This document shows positions 24,697 to 32,254 of a DNA stretch of 64,000 nucleotides, one piece after another. The position numbers and the translations under genes are program-made. How positions within the stretch are numbered: position 1 is the stretch's first letter; the number at the start of each line of letters is the position of its first letter. The notes under the pieces are model-generated. The model was given only the letters and a program-made list of their open reading frames with translations. It searched no databases and was not told where the DNA came from. The DNA comes from Actinobacteria bacterium HGW-Actinobacteria-2 (GTDB taxonomy: Bacteria; Actinomycetota; Actinomycetes; Propionibacteriales; Propionibacteriaceae). The stretch is taken from positions 124,001-188,000 of the forward strand of contig PHEY01000004.1 in NCBI GenBank assembly GCA_002841335.1, written 5' to 3'.

Positions 24697-24936
24697 TCAG
24701 CGGCGGAAGGTGCTCCGCCAGGCCTCACGTCCGGGCAGGAGCGGGTTTCGCACCGTGTGCCAATACGAGCGCCAGCCACCGGCCACCGTCCCGGTGTACG
24801 GGGCGTGCGGGGCCGGGCGGGCCCGGCGGGAGGCGACGACCACCGCAGTGACGGCCGCCAACTCCTCCTCGCTCGGGTTGCCGGAAACGACCTGCAACAC
24901 GGTGGCTGCAGGCTGGACCTCGTCGGCGCCGGTCAC
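24697..24936 (-). CDS. accE: Acyl-CoA carboxylase epsilon subunit
   Basis: Small 79-residue protein with the actinobacterial epsilon signature [18 protein letters not shown] near residues 16-33, followed by a basic Trp-containing tail ([17 protein letters not shown]). In mycobacteria and Streptomyces this subunit stimulates or bridges the alpha-beta carboxylase complex. GTG overlaps the beta-subunit stop (GTGA). Position between accD and maf matches the known gene order. Confidence 0.92.
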   Translation of the reverse strand: MTGADEVQPAATVLQVVSGNPSEEELAAVTAVVVASRRARPAPHAPYTGTVAGGWRSYWHTVRNPLLPGREAWRSTFRR

Positions 24937-26537
24937 AGCGGGATGTTCCCGTGCTTCTTCGGCGGCAGCTGCTGACGCTTGGTGCGCAGCAGTCGCAGCA
25001 CGCGGATCACCTGGGCGCGGGTCTCGTGGGGGTAGATCACCTTGTCCACGTAGCCGCGCTCGGCGGCGACGTACGGATTGGCGAGGGTGTCGTTGTACTC
25101 CTCGATCAACTCCGTACGGCGGGTCGCCGGGTCATCGGTCTCGCCGAGTTCCTTGCGGTAGAGGATGTTCACCGCGCCCTCGGCGCCCATCACCGCGATC
25201 TGGGCGGTCGGCCAGGCCAGGTTCACATCGGCACCCAGCGGCTTGGAGCCCATCACGCAGTACGCGCCGCCGTAAGCCTTGCGGGTGATCACCGTCACCA
25301 GAGGCACGGTGGCCTCGGCGTAGGCGTAGATCAGCTTCGCGCCGCGCCGGATGATGCCGTCCCACTCCTGATCGGTGCCGGGCAGGAAGCCGGGCACGTC
25401 CTCGAAGGTGAGGATCGGGATATTGAACGCGTCACAGGTGCGGACGAAGCGCGCGGCCTTCTCCGAGGCCTTGATGTCGAGGCAGCCGGCGAAGACCATC
25501 GGCTGGTTGGCGATGACGCCGATCGCGCGCCCCTCGACTCGACCGAAGCCGCAGATGATGTTCGGCGCATACAGGCCGTGCACCTCGAGGAAGTCGTCGT
25601 CGTCCAGGACGCGCTTGATCACTTCGTGCATGTCGTAAGGCTGGTTGGCGCCGTCGGGGATGACGGTGTCGAGCGCCAGATCGTGCTCGGTGATGGTCAG
25701 ATCGACTTCTTCTTCCTCGTAGACCGGCGGGTCTTCGAGGTTGTTCTGCGGCAAGAAGGTGATCAGCTGGCGGGTGTACTCCAGCGCGTCGTTCTCATCG
25801 GCGGCCAAGTAGTGGGAGTTGCCCGACTTGGTCGAGTGGGTGCGTCCACCGCCGAGCTCCTCCATGGTGACGTCCTCGCCGGTCACGGTCTTGATGACCG
25901 CCGGGCCGGTGATGAACATCTGGGAGGTCTGGTCGACCATGATCACGAAGTCGGTCAGGGCGGGGGAGTACACGTGGCCACCGGCTGCCGCACCCATGAT
26001 CAGCGAGATCTGCGGGATCACGCCGGAGGCCAAGGTGTTGCGCCGGAAGATCTTGGCGTACAGATCGAGGGAGACCACGCCCTCCTGGATCCGTGCGCCG
26101 CCACCTTCGTTGATGCCGATGATCGGGCATCCGGTCTTGATGGCGAAGTCGAGGATCTTGACGATCTTCTCGCCGTACACCTCACCCAGCGCGCCACCGA
26201 ACAAGGTCACGTCCTGGCTGAACACACACACCGGGCGTCCGTGGATCGCGCCGACGCCGGTGATCACACCGTCGGTGTAGGGGCGCTTTGCGTCCATTCC
26301 GAACGCGGTGCTGCGGTGGCGGGCGAACTCGTCGAATTCGGTGAAGCTCCCTTCGTCCAACAGAGCGAGGATGCGCTCGCGGGCGGTCATTTTGCCCTGA
26401 GCGTGCACCTTCTCTACGGCGGCGGGTGCTGCGGGGTTTTTCGCTTGCTCGATGCGATCGCCCAAGGCGGCGATCTTGCCCCTAGTAGTGTGAATGTCCG
26501 GCTGCATGGGGGGAACCATAGCGGGACCAGCCACCAA
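24933..26537 (-). CDS. accD: Acyl-CoA (propionyl-CoA) carboxylase beta subunit
   Basis: Carboxyltransferase moving CO2 from biotin to acetyl- or propionyl-CoA. The 534-residue protein matches mycobacterial AccD5 along its length: [15 protein letters not shown] near residue 43, [13 protein letters not shown] near 135, the oxyanion loop [17 protein letters not shown] near 165, [20 protein letters not shown] near 385, [12 protein letters not shown] near 415 and the C-terminus [10 protein letters not shown]. The start is uncertain: GTG 26537 lies 5 bases after TATGAC, consistent with leaderless initiation, while ATG 26519 and 26507 are alternatives without a ribosome binding site. Confidence 0.95.
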   Translation of the reverse strand: MVAGPAMVPPMQPDIHTTRGKIAALGDRIEQAKNPAAPAAVEKVHAQGKMTARERILALLDEGSFTEFDEFARHRSTAFGMDAKRPYTDGVITGVGAIHGRPVCVFSQDVTLFGGALGEVYGEKIVKILDFAIKTGCPIIGINEGGGARIQEGVVSLDLYAKIFRRNTLASGVIPQISLIMGAAAGGHVYSPALTDFVIMVDQTSQMFITGPAVIKTVTGEDVTMEELGGGRTHSTKSGNSHYLAADENDALEYTRQLITFLPQNNLEDPPVYEEEEVDLTITEHDLALDTVIPDGANQPYDMHEVIKRVLDDDDFLEVHGLYAPNIICGFGRVEGRAIGVIANQPMVFAGCLDIKASEKAARFVRTCDAFNIPILTFEDVPGFLPGTDQEWDGIIRRGAKLIYAYAEATVPLVTVITRKAYGGAYCVMGSKPLGADVNLAWPTAQIAVMGAEGAVNILYRKELGETDDPATRRTELIEEYNDTLANPYVAAERGYVDKVIYPHETRAQVIRVLRLLRTKRQQLPPKKHGNIPL

Positions 26538-26539
26538 AC

Positions 26540-26549
26540 GTCATAGGGT
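26540..26549. promoter_or_regulatory. Overlapping divergent -10 elements for accD (minus) and birA (plus)
   Basis: On the plus strand TAGGGT (26544-26549) ends six bases before the birA GTG. On the minus strand TATGAC (26545-26540) ends five bases before the accD GTG at 26537. The two hexamers share two base pairs, and only 18 bp separate the two start codons. Confidence 0.45.
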
Positions 26550-26555
26550 CGTGAC

Positions 26556-27329
26556 GTGAATTTCATTGTGGGGGCCGATTGGGCGGCGGTTAATGCCCAA
26601 GTGTCCGCACCCTGGACACAAGTGCTCAGGGTGGCCGAGACCGACTCGACCAATGCCGACCTGGCTACGGCGGCTCGTTCAGGGGCTGGTGCAGGCACGG
26701 TCGTGGTGGCAGATCATCAGCGTGCCGGACGGGGGCGACTCGGTCGGAGGTGGACCGCGCCGCCGGGAACGTCGGTGGCGATCTCGGCGCTGCTGCGTCC
26801 GCCTGCTTCGGTGCCGGCCGAGCGCTGGCTGTGGCTGCCGCTGGTGGCGGGAATGGCGGTCAGTGAGGCCGTCGCCGAACTGGGCGCCGGTGAGGTCGCG
26901 GTCAAGTGGCCCAACGACGTGCTGATCGGCGATCGCAAGGTGTGCGGGATTCTCAGCGAGCGAGTGATCGATCAGAACGCTGCGGTGATCGGCATGGGGA
27001 TCAACACCACTCTGAGCGAGGATCAGCTGCCGGTGCCGACGGCGACCTCGCTGGCGCTGGCCGGGGCTCGCAGCGACGCCGTCGAGGTGGTCGTGGCCGT
27101 GCTGGGTGCGTTGGGCCGGTGGTATCAGCGGTGGGCCGACGGCGAGGATCTCGCCCCGGCGTTCAGCCAGCGGTGCGGGACCCTGGGACGGACGGTGCGC
27201 GTCGAGCGGGGACCGTCCGGGGACGTCACCGGGGTGGCCGAGGGGGTTGATGCGGAGGGCCGCCTGCTGGTGCGGACGTCGGCGGGACTTCAGGCGTTTT
27301 CGGCCGGAGATGTCGTGCACTTGCGGTGA
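26556..27329 (+). CDS. birA: Biotin--[acetyl-CoA carboxylase] ligase
   Basis: Attaches biotin to the EAMKM lysine of the carboxylase alpha subunit. The 257-residue protein has catalytic motif DHQRAGRGRLGRRW near residues 52-65, the KWPNDVLIGDRKVCGIL motif near 113-129, GMGINTT near 146 and a small C-terminal beta domain. It lacks the N-terminal DNA-binding helix-turn-helix of E. coli BirA, so it is monofunctional. Divergently transcribed from accD with overlapping promoters, which links biotinylation to carboxylase expression. Confidence 0.95.
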   Translation: MNFIVGADWAAVNAQVSAPWTQVLRVAETDSTNADLATAARSGAGAGTVVVADHQRAGRGRLGRRWTAPPGTSVAISALLRPPASVPAERWLWLPLVAGMAVSEAVAELGAGEVAVKWPNDVLIGDRKVCGILSERVIDQNAAVIGMGINTTLSEDQLPVPTATSLALAGARSDAVEVVVAVLGALGRWYQRWADGEDLAPAFSQRCGTLGRTVRVERGPSGDVTGVAEGVDAEGRLLVRTSAGLQAFSAGDVVHLR

Positions 27330-27352
27330 ACGCCCTGTGTCACGATTAGCGC

Positions 27353-27868
27353 ATGGGACTTCCTGCTGACCTGCTGGGCGAAGGCGAGGTGGAGGAGCTG
27401 CATCTGCGCTCCCACGCCAAGGCCCTGATCGCGCCGGTTCTGGTGTTTGTGCTCGTCGCGGTGCTGACCGGCTTCGCCGAAGCGCTCGTGCCGCCGGTGA
27501 CCCAGCCGTGGTCCGGCTGGACGATCGCCGTGATCGCGCTGGTGGCCGTGGTGATCTGGACGGTCGTGCCGTTCCTGCGCTGGTGGACGACCACCTACAC
27601 CTTCACCAATCGCCGGATCATCACCCGTCGCGGGATCATCACCAAGACCGGCCACGATCTGCCCCTGACCCGGATCAACAACGTCGCCTACGAACGCTCC
27701 CTGATCGACCGGATGTTCGGCTGCGGGACCCTGCAACTCACCACGGCAGCCGACGAACCGGTCACCCTGGAAGACATTCCTGATGTCGAGCGGGTGCATG
27801 TGGTGATGACCGAGCTGCTGTTCTCCGGCAGCGATCCGATCAAGCAGCCGCGGCTGAAGGACGAATGA
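27353..27868 (+). CDS. PH-domain (YdbS/bPH2-like) membrane protein
   Basis: A 171-residue protein with two membrane helices (ALIAPVLVFVLVAVLTGF near 24-41 and WTIAVIALVAVVIWTVVPFL near 55-74). A bacterial PH-like domain follows, with the typical TTTYTFTNRRIITRRGIITKTGHDLPLTRINNVAYERSL core, of which RRIITRRGII is diagnostic. Such proteins are envelope-associated but mechanistically undefined. It is coupled by a 4-base overlap to the GtrA-family gene. Confidence 0.9.
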   Translation: MGLPADLLGEGEVEELHLRSHAKALIAPVLVFVLVAVLTGFAEALVPPVTQPWSGWTIAVIALVAVVIWTVVPFLRWWTTTYTFTNRRIITRRGIITKTGHDLPLTRINNVAYERSLIDRMFGCGTLQLTTAADEPVTLEDIPDVERVHVVMTELLFSGSDPIKQPRLKDE

Positions 27869-28317
27869 GCCAGCCGGACGCCGCAGTATCGCAGCCAGAG
27901 CCTGGACAGCCCACGGGCCCCCGTCCGCAGCTGGGCACCCAGCTGTTCCGCTTCGTGCTGACCGGTGGGCTGTCGGCGATCGTCGACTTCGGTCTGCTGG
28001 TGGCCTTGATGAACCTGTTCGGCCTCGATCACAACCTGGCCAAGGCGATCTCCTTCATCGCCGGCACCACCACCGCCTATTTGATCAACCGGCGCTGGAC
28101 GTTCGTGGCCGAGCCGTCCAAGCGACGCTTCGTGGCGGTGATGGCCCTGTACGGCATCACCTTCGCCCTGCAGGTGGGCTTGTTCGCACTGCTCTATCCG
28201 TGGGTGTTGGCCACCTGGGGCAGCATCACCATCGCCCAAGTGGCCGGCTTCGTGGTGGCCCAAGGCGTGGCGACCACGGTGAACTTCATCGTCCAGCGCA
28301 CCGTGATCTTCCGCTGA
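27865..28317 (+). CDS. GtrA-family membrane protein
   Basis: A 150-residue protein with four membrane helices: FRFVLTGGLSAIVDFGLLVALM, AISFIAGTTTAYLINRRWTF, MALYGITFALQVGLFALLY and QVAGFVVAQGVATTVNFIVQR. The GG-S-DFG start and YLINRRWTF motif are characteristic of GtrA proteins, thought to move undecaprenyl-linked sugars across the membrane for cell wall glycosylation. The N-terminal 25 residues are Pro/Gln-rich and cytosolic. ATG overlaps the PH-domain gene's stop. Confidence 0.92.
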   Translation: MSQPDAAVSQPEPGQPTGPRPQLGTQLFRFVLTGGLSAIVDFGLLVALMNLFGLDHNLAKAISFIAGTTTAYLINRRWTFVAEPSKRRFVAVMALYGITFALQVGLFALLYPWVLATWGSITIAQVAGFVVAQGVATTVNFIVQRTVIFR

Positions 28318-28345
28318 GCAGCGTCCCTCACCTCGTCGGGCGAGT

Positions 28346-28508
28346 GGTTTCGAGACGCGGCTGCGCCGCTCCTCAACCAGCGGGCCCCAGGTCGTTGGTT
28401 GAGAAGTCCCCCCACGTCGTTGGTTGAGAAGTCCCCCCAGGTCGTTGGTTGAGAAGTCCCCCCACGTCGTTGGTTGAGCAGCGAGCGGAGCTCGCGTGTC
28501 GAAACCCC
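28346..28508. repeat. Composite repeat, locus 2: inverted GGTTTCGA ends around a 25-bp tandem repeat
   Basis: The element starts with GGTTTCGAGACGCGGCTGCG and ends with the inverted counterpart GAGCTCGCGTGTCGAAACC. Inside, a 25-bp unit (beginning GTCGTTGGTTGAGAAG and ending in a C-run) is repeated at 28391, 28416 and 28441, with a fourth truncated copy at 28466 merging into the right end. It fills the convergent gap between gtrA-like and the exported-protein gene. Same family as the repeats at 23807 and 63034. It resembles a small non-autonomous element but no target duplication was identified. Confidence 0.85.
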
Positions 28509-30608
28509 TTAGCGCACCTTCACCTTCACCGTCTTGGACGTGCTGGTCGCGAGCTGGGAAGAGCCGTTGAAGGTGGCCTGATAGCTCTTCTTGCCCTTCG
28601 GCTGTCGCTTCACGGTGATCGTGGCCTTGCCCTTCACCAGCTTGGCAGTGCCCACGATGACCGAGCCGCGGCGAATCGTCACGGTGCCGGACGCGCGAAC
28701 CGCGGCGCTGACGCTGAGGGTCAGACGCACCTTTTTCTTGCCCAAGGCCTTCGCCTTCAGCGTGGTCTTGCTGGCGAGCTTCGCCGGGCTCGCCGGCACG
28801 GGCACAGGCACCTGTACCGTCACCGTCTTGGTGAAGGTGTGGCCGAAGCCGGAGTTGGTTGCGTTGACCGCATACTCCACAGTCGCGCCGGCGTCGGCCG
28901 GCGTGGGCTGATAGGACGACGCGGAACTCAGCACGGTGCCGCCCCGCGTCCAGGTGGTGGTGACGGTGGTGCCGGTCTCCAGGTTCCAACTCCCGGTGGT
29001 GCCGGTCACCGTCCCGCCCACCGCGGACGTCCCGGTGACAGTGGGTGCGCTGACCGCCGCGAGGTCGGAGTGCAGGCTGACCGTCGATCCGGCAACGTCA
29101 TCGCCGGCGGCCAGGGTGAGCGTGGGCGCAGCGTCGAAGGAGGCGGCGTTGCCGTACCACCGGGGCAGGAGTGCGTTTCCGTTGTACTCCCCGGCGACGA
29201 GCAGCTTGTAACTGCCCGGACGCAGCAGGGGATTGCCCTGGTAGTCGGCTGGGGTGGACGGCAACGCGGCGCCGCCGGTGGTGTACGGCGTCCAGACGGC
29301 GTTCACCGCATCGGAGCTGCCGCTGGGATTGACGGCCGCTGTCAGCCGCGCCGAGCGGGAGAGTGTCAGGTCCAGCCCGTCGGTGACGCTGGCACCGCTG
29401 ACCTGCACCGCTGTGGCCAATTCGGGGGTATCAGCCACCCCCGAGGTGGCGTAGTACTGCGGGTACCACGGTGTTTCGTTGTCCAGCGACTGCAGGGTGA
29501 CGCTGGCCTCAGCGCGGATCGTCCACGACCCGTCGCCGGTGCTCAGTGCCCAGCGTCCGTTGCGGTCGGTGATGGTGGGGACCTGGGTGACGCCGTCGTC
29601 GGCCGTCATCGAGACGCCGGCCAGAGGAGTGCCGGTGGTGCTGGTCACGGTGCCCGCGAGCGAATGGGGGTAGTCGGCGGGGTTGGGGAAGGTCGCGGCC
29701 TCGTTCCAGGTCACATCGCTGGCGGCCGCGACGGTCTTTGTGGTGGCGGTGTCTGAGGACCAGGCACTCCCACTCCACCAGTAGCTGCGCAGGCTTCCAC
29801 CCAGCGGGTCTTCGAAGCGCAGGGCGTAGGTGGCCCCGGGAAGCCCATCGAGGTGGAAGTGCCCAGAAGCGTCGGTGGTGGTGCTGTTGACGTAGCTGAC
29901 GGTGGGCAGGGTGTACGCGGCGACGGTGACCCCGCCCAGCGGCGCGGCGTTGGCGGCGTTGGTCACCGTGCCGTCGATGCTGGCGCCTCGGGAGAGAACG
30001 AAGTCCTGGGTGATGGTGTTGCTGGTCGGCACGGTCACCGGAGTCGCTGCCGCCGCGACCCAGGCGCCCGAGCTGCCCGTGGACATGGTGATGTTGCCCG
30101 CACGCATGTAGCCGAAGTTGTAGTGGCCGTCGGCATCGGTGGTGGCGTTCTTGACCATGCCCCCACGGTTGACCAGAACCGCCAGATTGGGCAGCGGATC
30201 GCCGTCGCTGGTGGTGACGGTGCCGGACAGCGTCGCGAGCCGCGGGAACTGCAAGGTGATCGTCAAGGTCTGTCCGCCGGCGAGCTGGGTGGGCGCCGGT
30301 TGGGTGGGTGAGCCGGAGGCCGTGCCGTCGTACCAGAGTTGGTAGCCGTCCATGGAGTCGGAGCGGACCGAGAAGGTGTAGTCGCCGTCGGCGACGTTGT
30401 TCCAGGTGAGTTCACCAGTAGTGGACGAGTTGCCCGAGCTGTTACCACCAACGTGAATCGAGCCGGTGAAGGCGATCGGGGCACCGTCCGGGTCGGTGAC
30501 GTGATAGATGACGGTGTTGGTGCCAGCCGCGTGGGCGGGTGGCGCGATGAGGAGGCCGCCGATCAGAGCGACGACGAGAGCGAAAATGAGGCGCAGGGTG
30601 CGGGCCAT
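28509..30608 (-). CDS. Exported protein with carboxypeptidase-regulatory-like repeats and C-terminal Ig-like domain
   Basis: A 699-residue secreted protein. Signal peptide MARTLRLIFALVVALIGGLL ends at APPAHA|A near residue 27. After an N-terminal beta domain come at least three CarboxypepD_reg-like units, recognisable by LSGTVTTSDGDPLPNLAV near 133, IDGTVTNAANAAPLGGVTV near 213 and LAGTVTSTTGTPLAGVS near 314. An Ig-like segment with GSWNLETGTTV near 540 follows, and the last 90 residues form a Lys-rich Big_3-type domain (LGKKKVRLTLSVSAAVRASG). No membrane anchor or LPXTG is present. A surface or adhesive role is plausible; no catalytic domain is visible. GGAG precedes ATG 30608. Confidence 0.85.
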   Translation of the reverse strand: MARTLRLIFALVVALIGGLLIAPPAHAAGTNTVIYHVTDPDGAPIAFTGSIHVGGNSSGNSSTTGELTWNNVADGDYTFSVRSDSMDGYQLWYDGTASGSPTQPAPTQLAGGQTLTITLQFPRLATLSGTVTTSDGDPLPNLAVLVNRGGMVKNATTDADGHYNFGYMRAGNITMSTGSSGAWVAAAATPVTVPTSNTITQDFVLSRGASIDGTVTNAANAAPLGGVTVAAYTLPTVSYVNSTTTDASGHFHLDGLPGATYALRFEDPLGGSLRSYWWSGSAWSSDTATTKTVAAASDVTWNEAATFPNPADYPHSLAGTVTSTTGTPLAGVSMTADDGVTQVPTITDRNGRWALSTGDGSWTIRAEASVTLQSLDNETPWYPQYYATSGVADTPELATAVQVSGASVTDGLDLTLSRSARLTAAVNPSGSSDAVNAVWTPYTTGGAALPSTPADYQGNPLLRPGSYKLLVAGEYNGNALLPRWYGNAASFDAAPTLTLAAGDDVAGSTVSLHSDLAAVSAPTVTGTSAVGGTVTGTTGSWNLETGTTVTTTWTRGGTVLSSASSYQPTPADAGATVEYAVNATNSGFGHTFTKTVTVQVPVPVPASPAKLASKTTLKAKALGKKKVRLTLSVSAAVRASGTVTIRRGSVIVGTAKLVKGKATITVKRQPKGKKSYQATFNGSSQLATSTSKTVKVKVR

Positions 30609-30752
30609 GCCGGATCTCCGTGGGTGCTAGTCGGTTCTGCCACTAACTCCGCACCCCTGCGTCGTGAAGATCCCGATCACTGAAGAACCTACCGGTGCGT
30701 TCAACAGCGCGCCCAGTCGATAAAAATCTCTTTCCCCGCGGACGGTTGCATG

Positions 30753-30784
30753 AAAAGGGCGGCCGAGGAACACCCCGGCCGCCC
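30753..30784 (-). terminator. Rho-independent terminator of peptidase E-like gene
   Basis: Perfect 9-bp arms (GGGCGGCCG at 30757-30765 and CGGCCGCCC at 30776-30784) with a 10-base loop, followed on the minus strand by TTTT. It lies 12 bases after the stop of the peptidase E-like gene and is the best intrinsic terminator in the window. Confidence 0.85.
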
Positions 30785-30796
30785 TGTTCGGTCAGC

Positions 30797-31513
30797 TCAC
30801 AAAATGGTCATCTGCTGCGGCTCGACCAGCACCCCGGACGAGGTGGGCAGTTCCGAAGGCATGACCTTGTAGACCCGCTTGCCGCGGGTCTCGGCGACGA
30901 AGTTGGTCGCCACACCGTCGATGAAGTGAATGCCGGCGCCGTCGTCGGCACCGTAGCCACCCGGCAGGTCGCCGGCTGCTACCGCGTCGGTGAACGCCGG
31001 GGCCCGGCCCGCTTCACCGTCGAAATGCGGGCAGAAGCTGCCCTCGACCAGGCCCAGCCCGCCGCGCCAGGGGGTGTAGTCACCGAAGGTGTCGGTGATG
31101 CAGCCGCCGTACCAGCATGCGCCGCCGGCGCCGACGCCAGCCAGCACCACGTCACCGCGCTCAGCGCGCGCCTTGATGGCCTTGGAGACCCCGTGGGCCT
31201 TCCACAGCGCCAGCAGGTTCACCGTGTGGCCGCCGCCGACCAGGACGATGTCAGCCTCAGCCATGCGCTTGATCGAGTCCTGCGACCCGCCGTCCCAGAC
31301 GGTCAGCACCATGGTGCGCACCCCGAGAGTGCCGTAGGCGAGCAAGAACTTGTTGATGTACTGCGGATCGTCGGCCGACGCGGTCGGGGCGAAACAAACC
31401 AGCGGAGCAGCTTTGCCGCTGATCTCCAGCAGGTAGCGATCGAGATTGGTGGGGGCTCCGTGGTCGGACATCGAGAAGCCGCCACCACCCATGGTCACGA
31501 TATGCGCAGTCAT
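30797..31513 (-). CDS. Peptidase E-like (S51 family) protein lacking the catalytic serine
   Basis: A 238-residue homologue of the Asp-dipeptidase/cyanophycinase fold: N-terminal IVTMGGGGFSM, FAPTASADDPQYINKF near 41-56, LVGGGHTVNLLALW near 91-104 and the late CPHFDGE. Members carry their nucleophile in a GxSAGA motif; here the elbow reads AGVGAGGACWYGG, so residue 128 is Gly instead of Ser. The neighbouring Cys133-Trp is a conserved position but not the nucleophile. Fold and His are retained, so it is a likely pseudo-enzyme or one with another chemistry. ATG 31513; an intrinsic terminator follows. It is divergent from purE. Confidence 0.88.
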   Translation of the reverse strand: MTAHIVTMGGGGFSMSDHGAPTNLDRYLLEISGKAAPLVCFAPTASADDPQYINKFLLAYGTLGVRTMVLTVWDGGSQDSIKRMAEADIVLVGGGHTVNLLALWKAHGVSKAIKARAERGDVVLAGVGAGGACWYGGCITDTFGDYTPWRGGLGLVEGSFCPHFDGEAGRAPAFTDAVAAGDLPGGYGADDGAGIHFIDGVATNFVAETRGKRVYKVMPSELPTSSGVLVEPQQMTIL

Positions 31514-31669
31514 GACAGCAATTCTGACAGAGCAAATGGGTAGGTGTCGCCGTTTCGGCCCTGCTGGGACCAGTCATCCCACTGCGCGGACACCCGCGAC
31601 GTGGACGAGGCCCAACCGGTGGGGGATGATGGCTCAGACTTCAGTGCAGAGCGCGACGATAGGAGACAG

Positions 31670-32164
31670 ATGAGCGACACGCCGCTGGTGGGCATTGTGA
31701 TGGGTTCGGACTCCGACTGGCCGGTGATGAGTGCTGCCGCCGAGGCGTGTGCGGAGTTCGGGATCGCCTACGAAGCCGACGTCATCAGTGCTCATCGGAT
31801 GCCGGATGACTCGATCAACTACGGACGCACGGCGCGTGAGCGTGGCCTGAAGGTGATCATCGCCGGCGCCGGCGGTGCCGCCCACCTGCCCGGAGTGCTG
31901 GCTGCCGTCACCCCGCTGCCGGTGATCGGCGTGCCGGTGCCGTTGAAGGTGCTGGACGGCATGGACTCGTTGCTGTCGATCGTGCAGATGCCCGCCGGGG
32001 TGCCGGTGGCCACCGTCGGCATCGGCAATGCCCGCAATGCCGGCCTGTTGGCCGTGCGGATGCTGGCCACCGGCGATCCTGACCTGATGGACAAGATCGT
32101 CGACTTCCAGGCTCAGCTTCGCGACGCCGCCCGGGCGAAGGGCGCCAACGTCCGGGGTCGCTAG
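31670..32164 (+). CDS. purE: N5-carboxyaminoimidazole ribonucleotide mutase
   Basis: Purine biosynthesis: converts N5-CAIR to CAIR. The 164-residue class I PurE shows [13 protein letters not shown] near residue 7, the loop ISAHRMPD near 41 and [15 protein letters not shown] near 69, and [18 protein letters not shown] near 131. ATG 31670 has AGGAG six bases upstream; the track start is 126 bases too early. purK, usually adjacent, is not in this window. The LCP gene follows in the same direction after 90 bp. Confidence 0.95.
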   Translation: MSDTPLVGIVMGSDSDWPVMSAAAEACAEFGIAYEADVISAHRMPDDSINYGRTARERGLKVIIAGAGGAAHLPGVLAAVTPLPVIGVPVPLKVLDGMDSLLSIVQMPAGVPVATVGIGNARNAGLLAVRMLATGDPDLMDKIVDFQAQLRDAARAKGANVRGR

Positions 32165-32254
32165 GCGCGTCTTGGCGGCGCGGCTGATCGCCGTGGTTGG
32201 TCGTCGGGGTAATACTGAAACTGCGGAAAGTTGACCCCACAAGCCAGGAGTCTG

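Noticed and set aside
28391-28483. Possible CRISPR array
   Set aside because: The 25-bp units are contiguous with no spacers; it is a tandem repeat inside a dispersed element.
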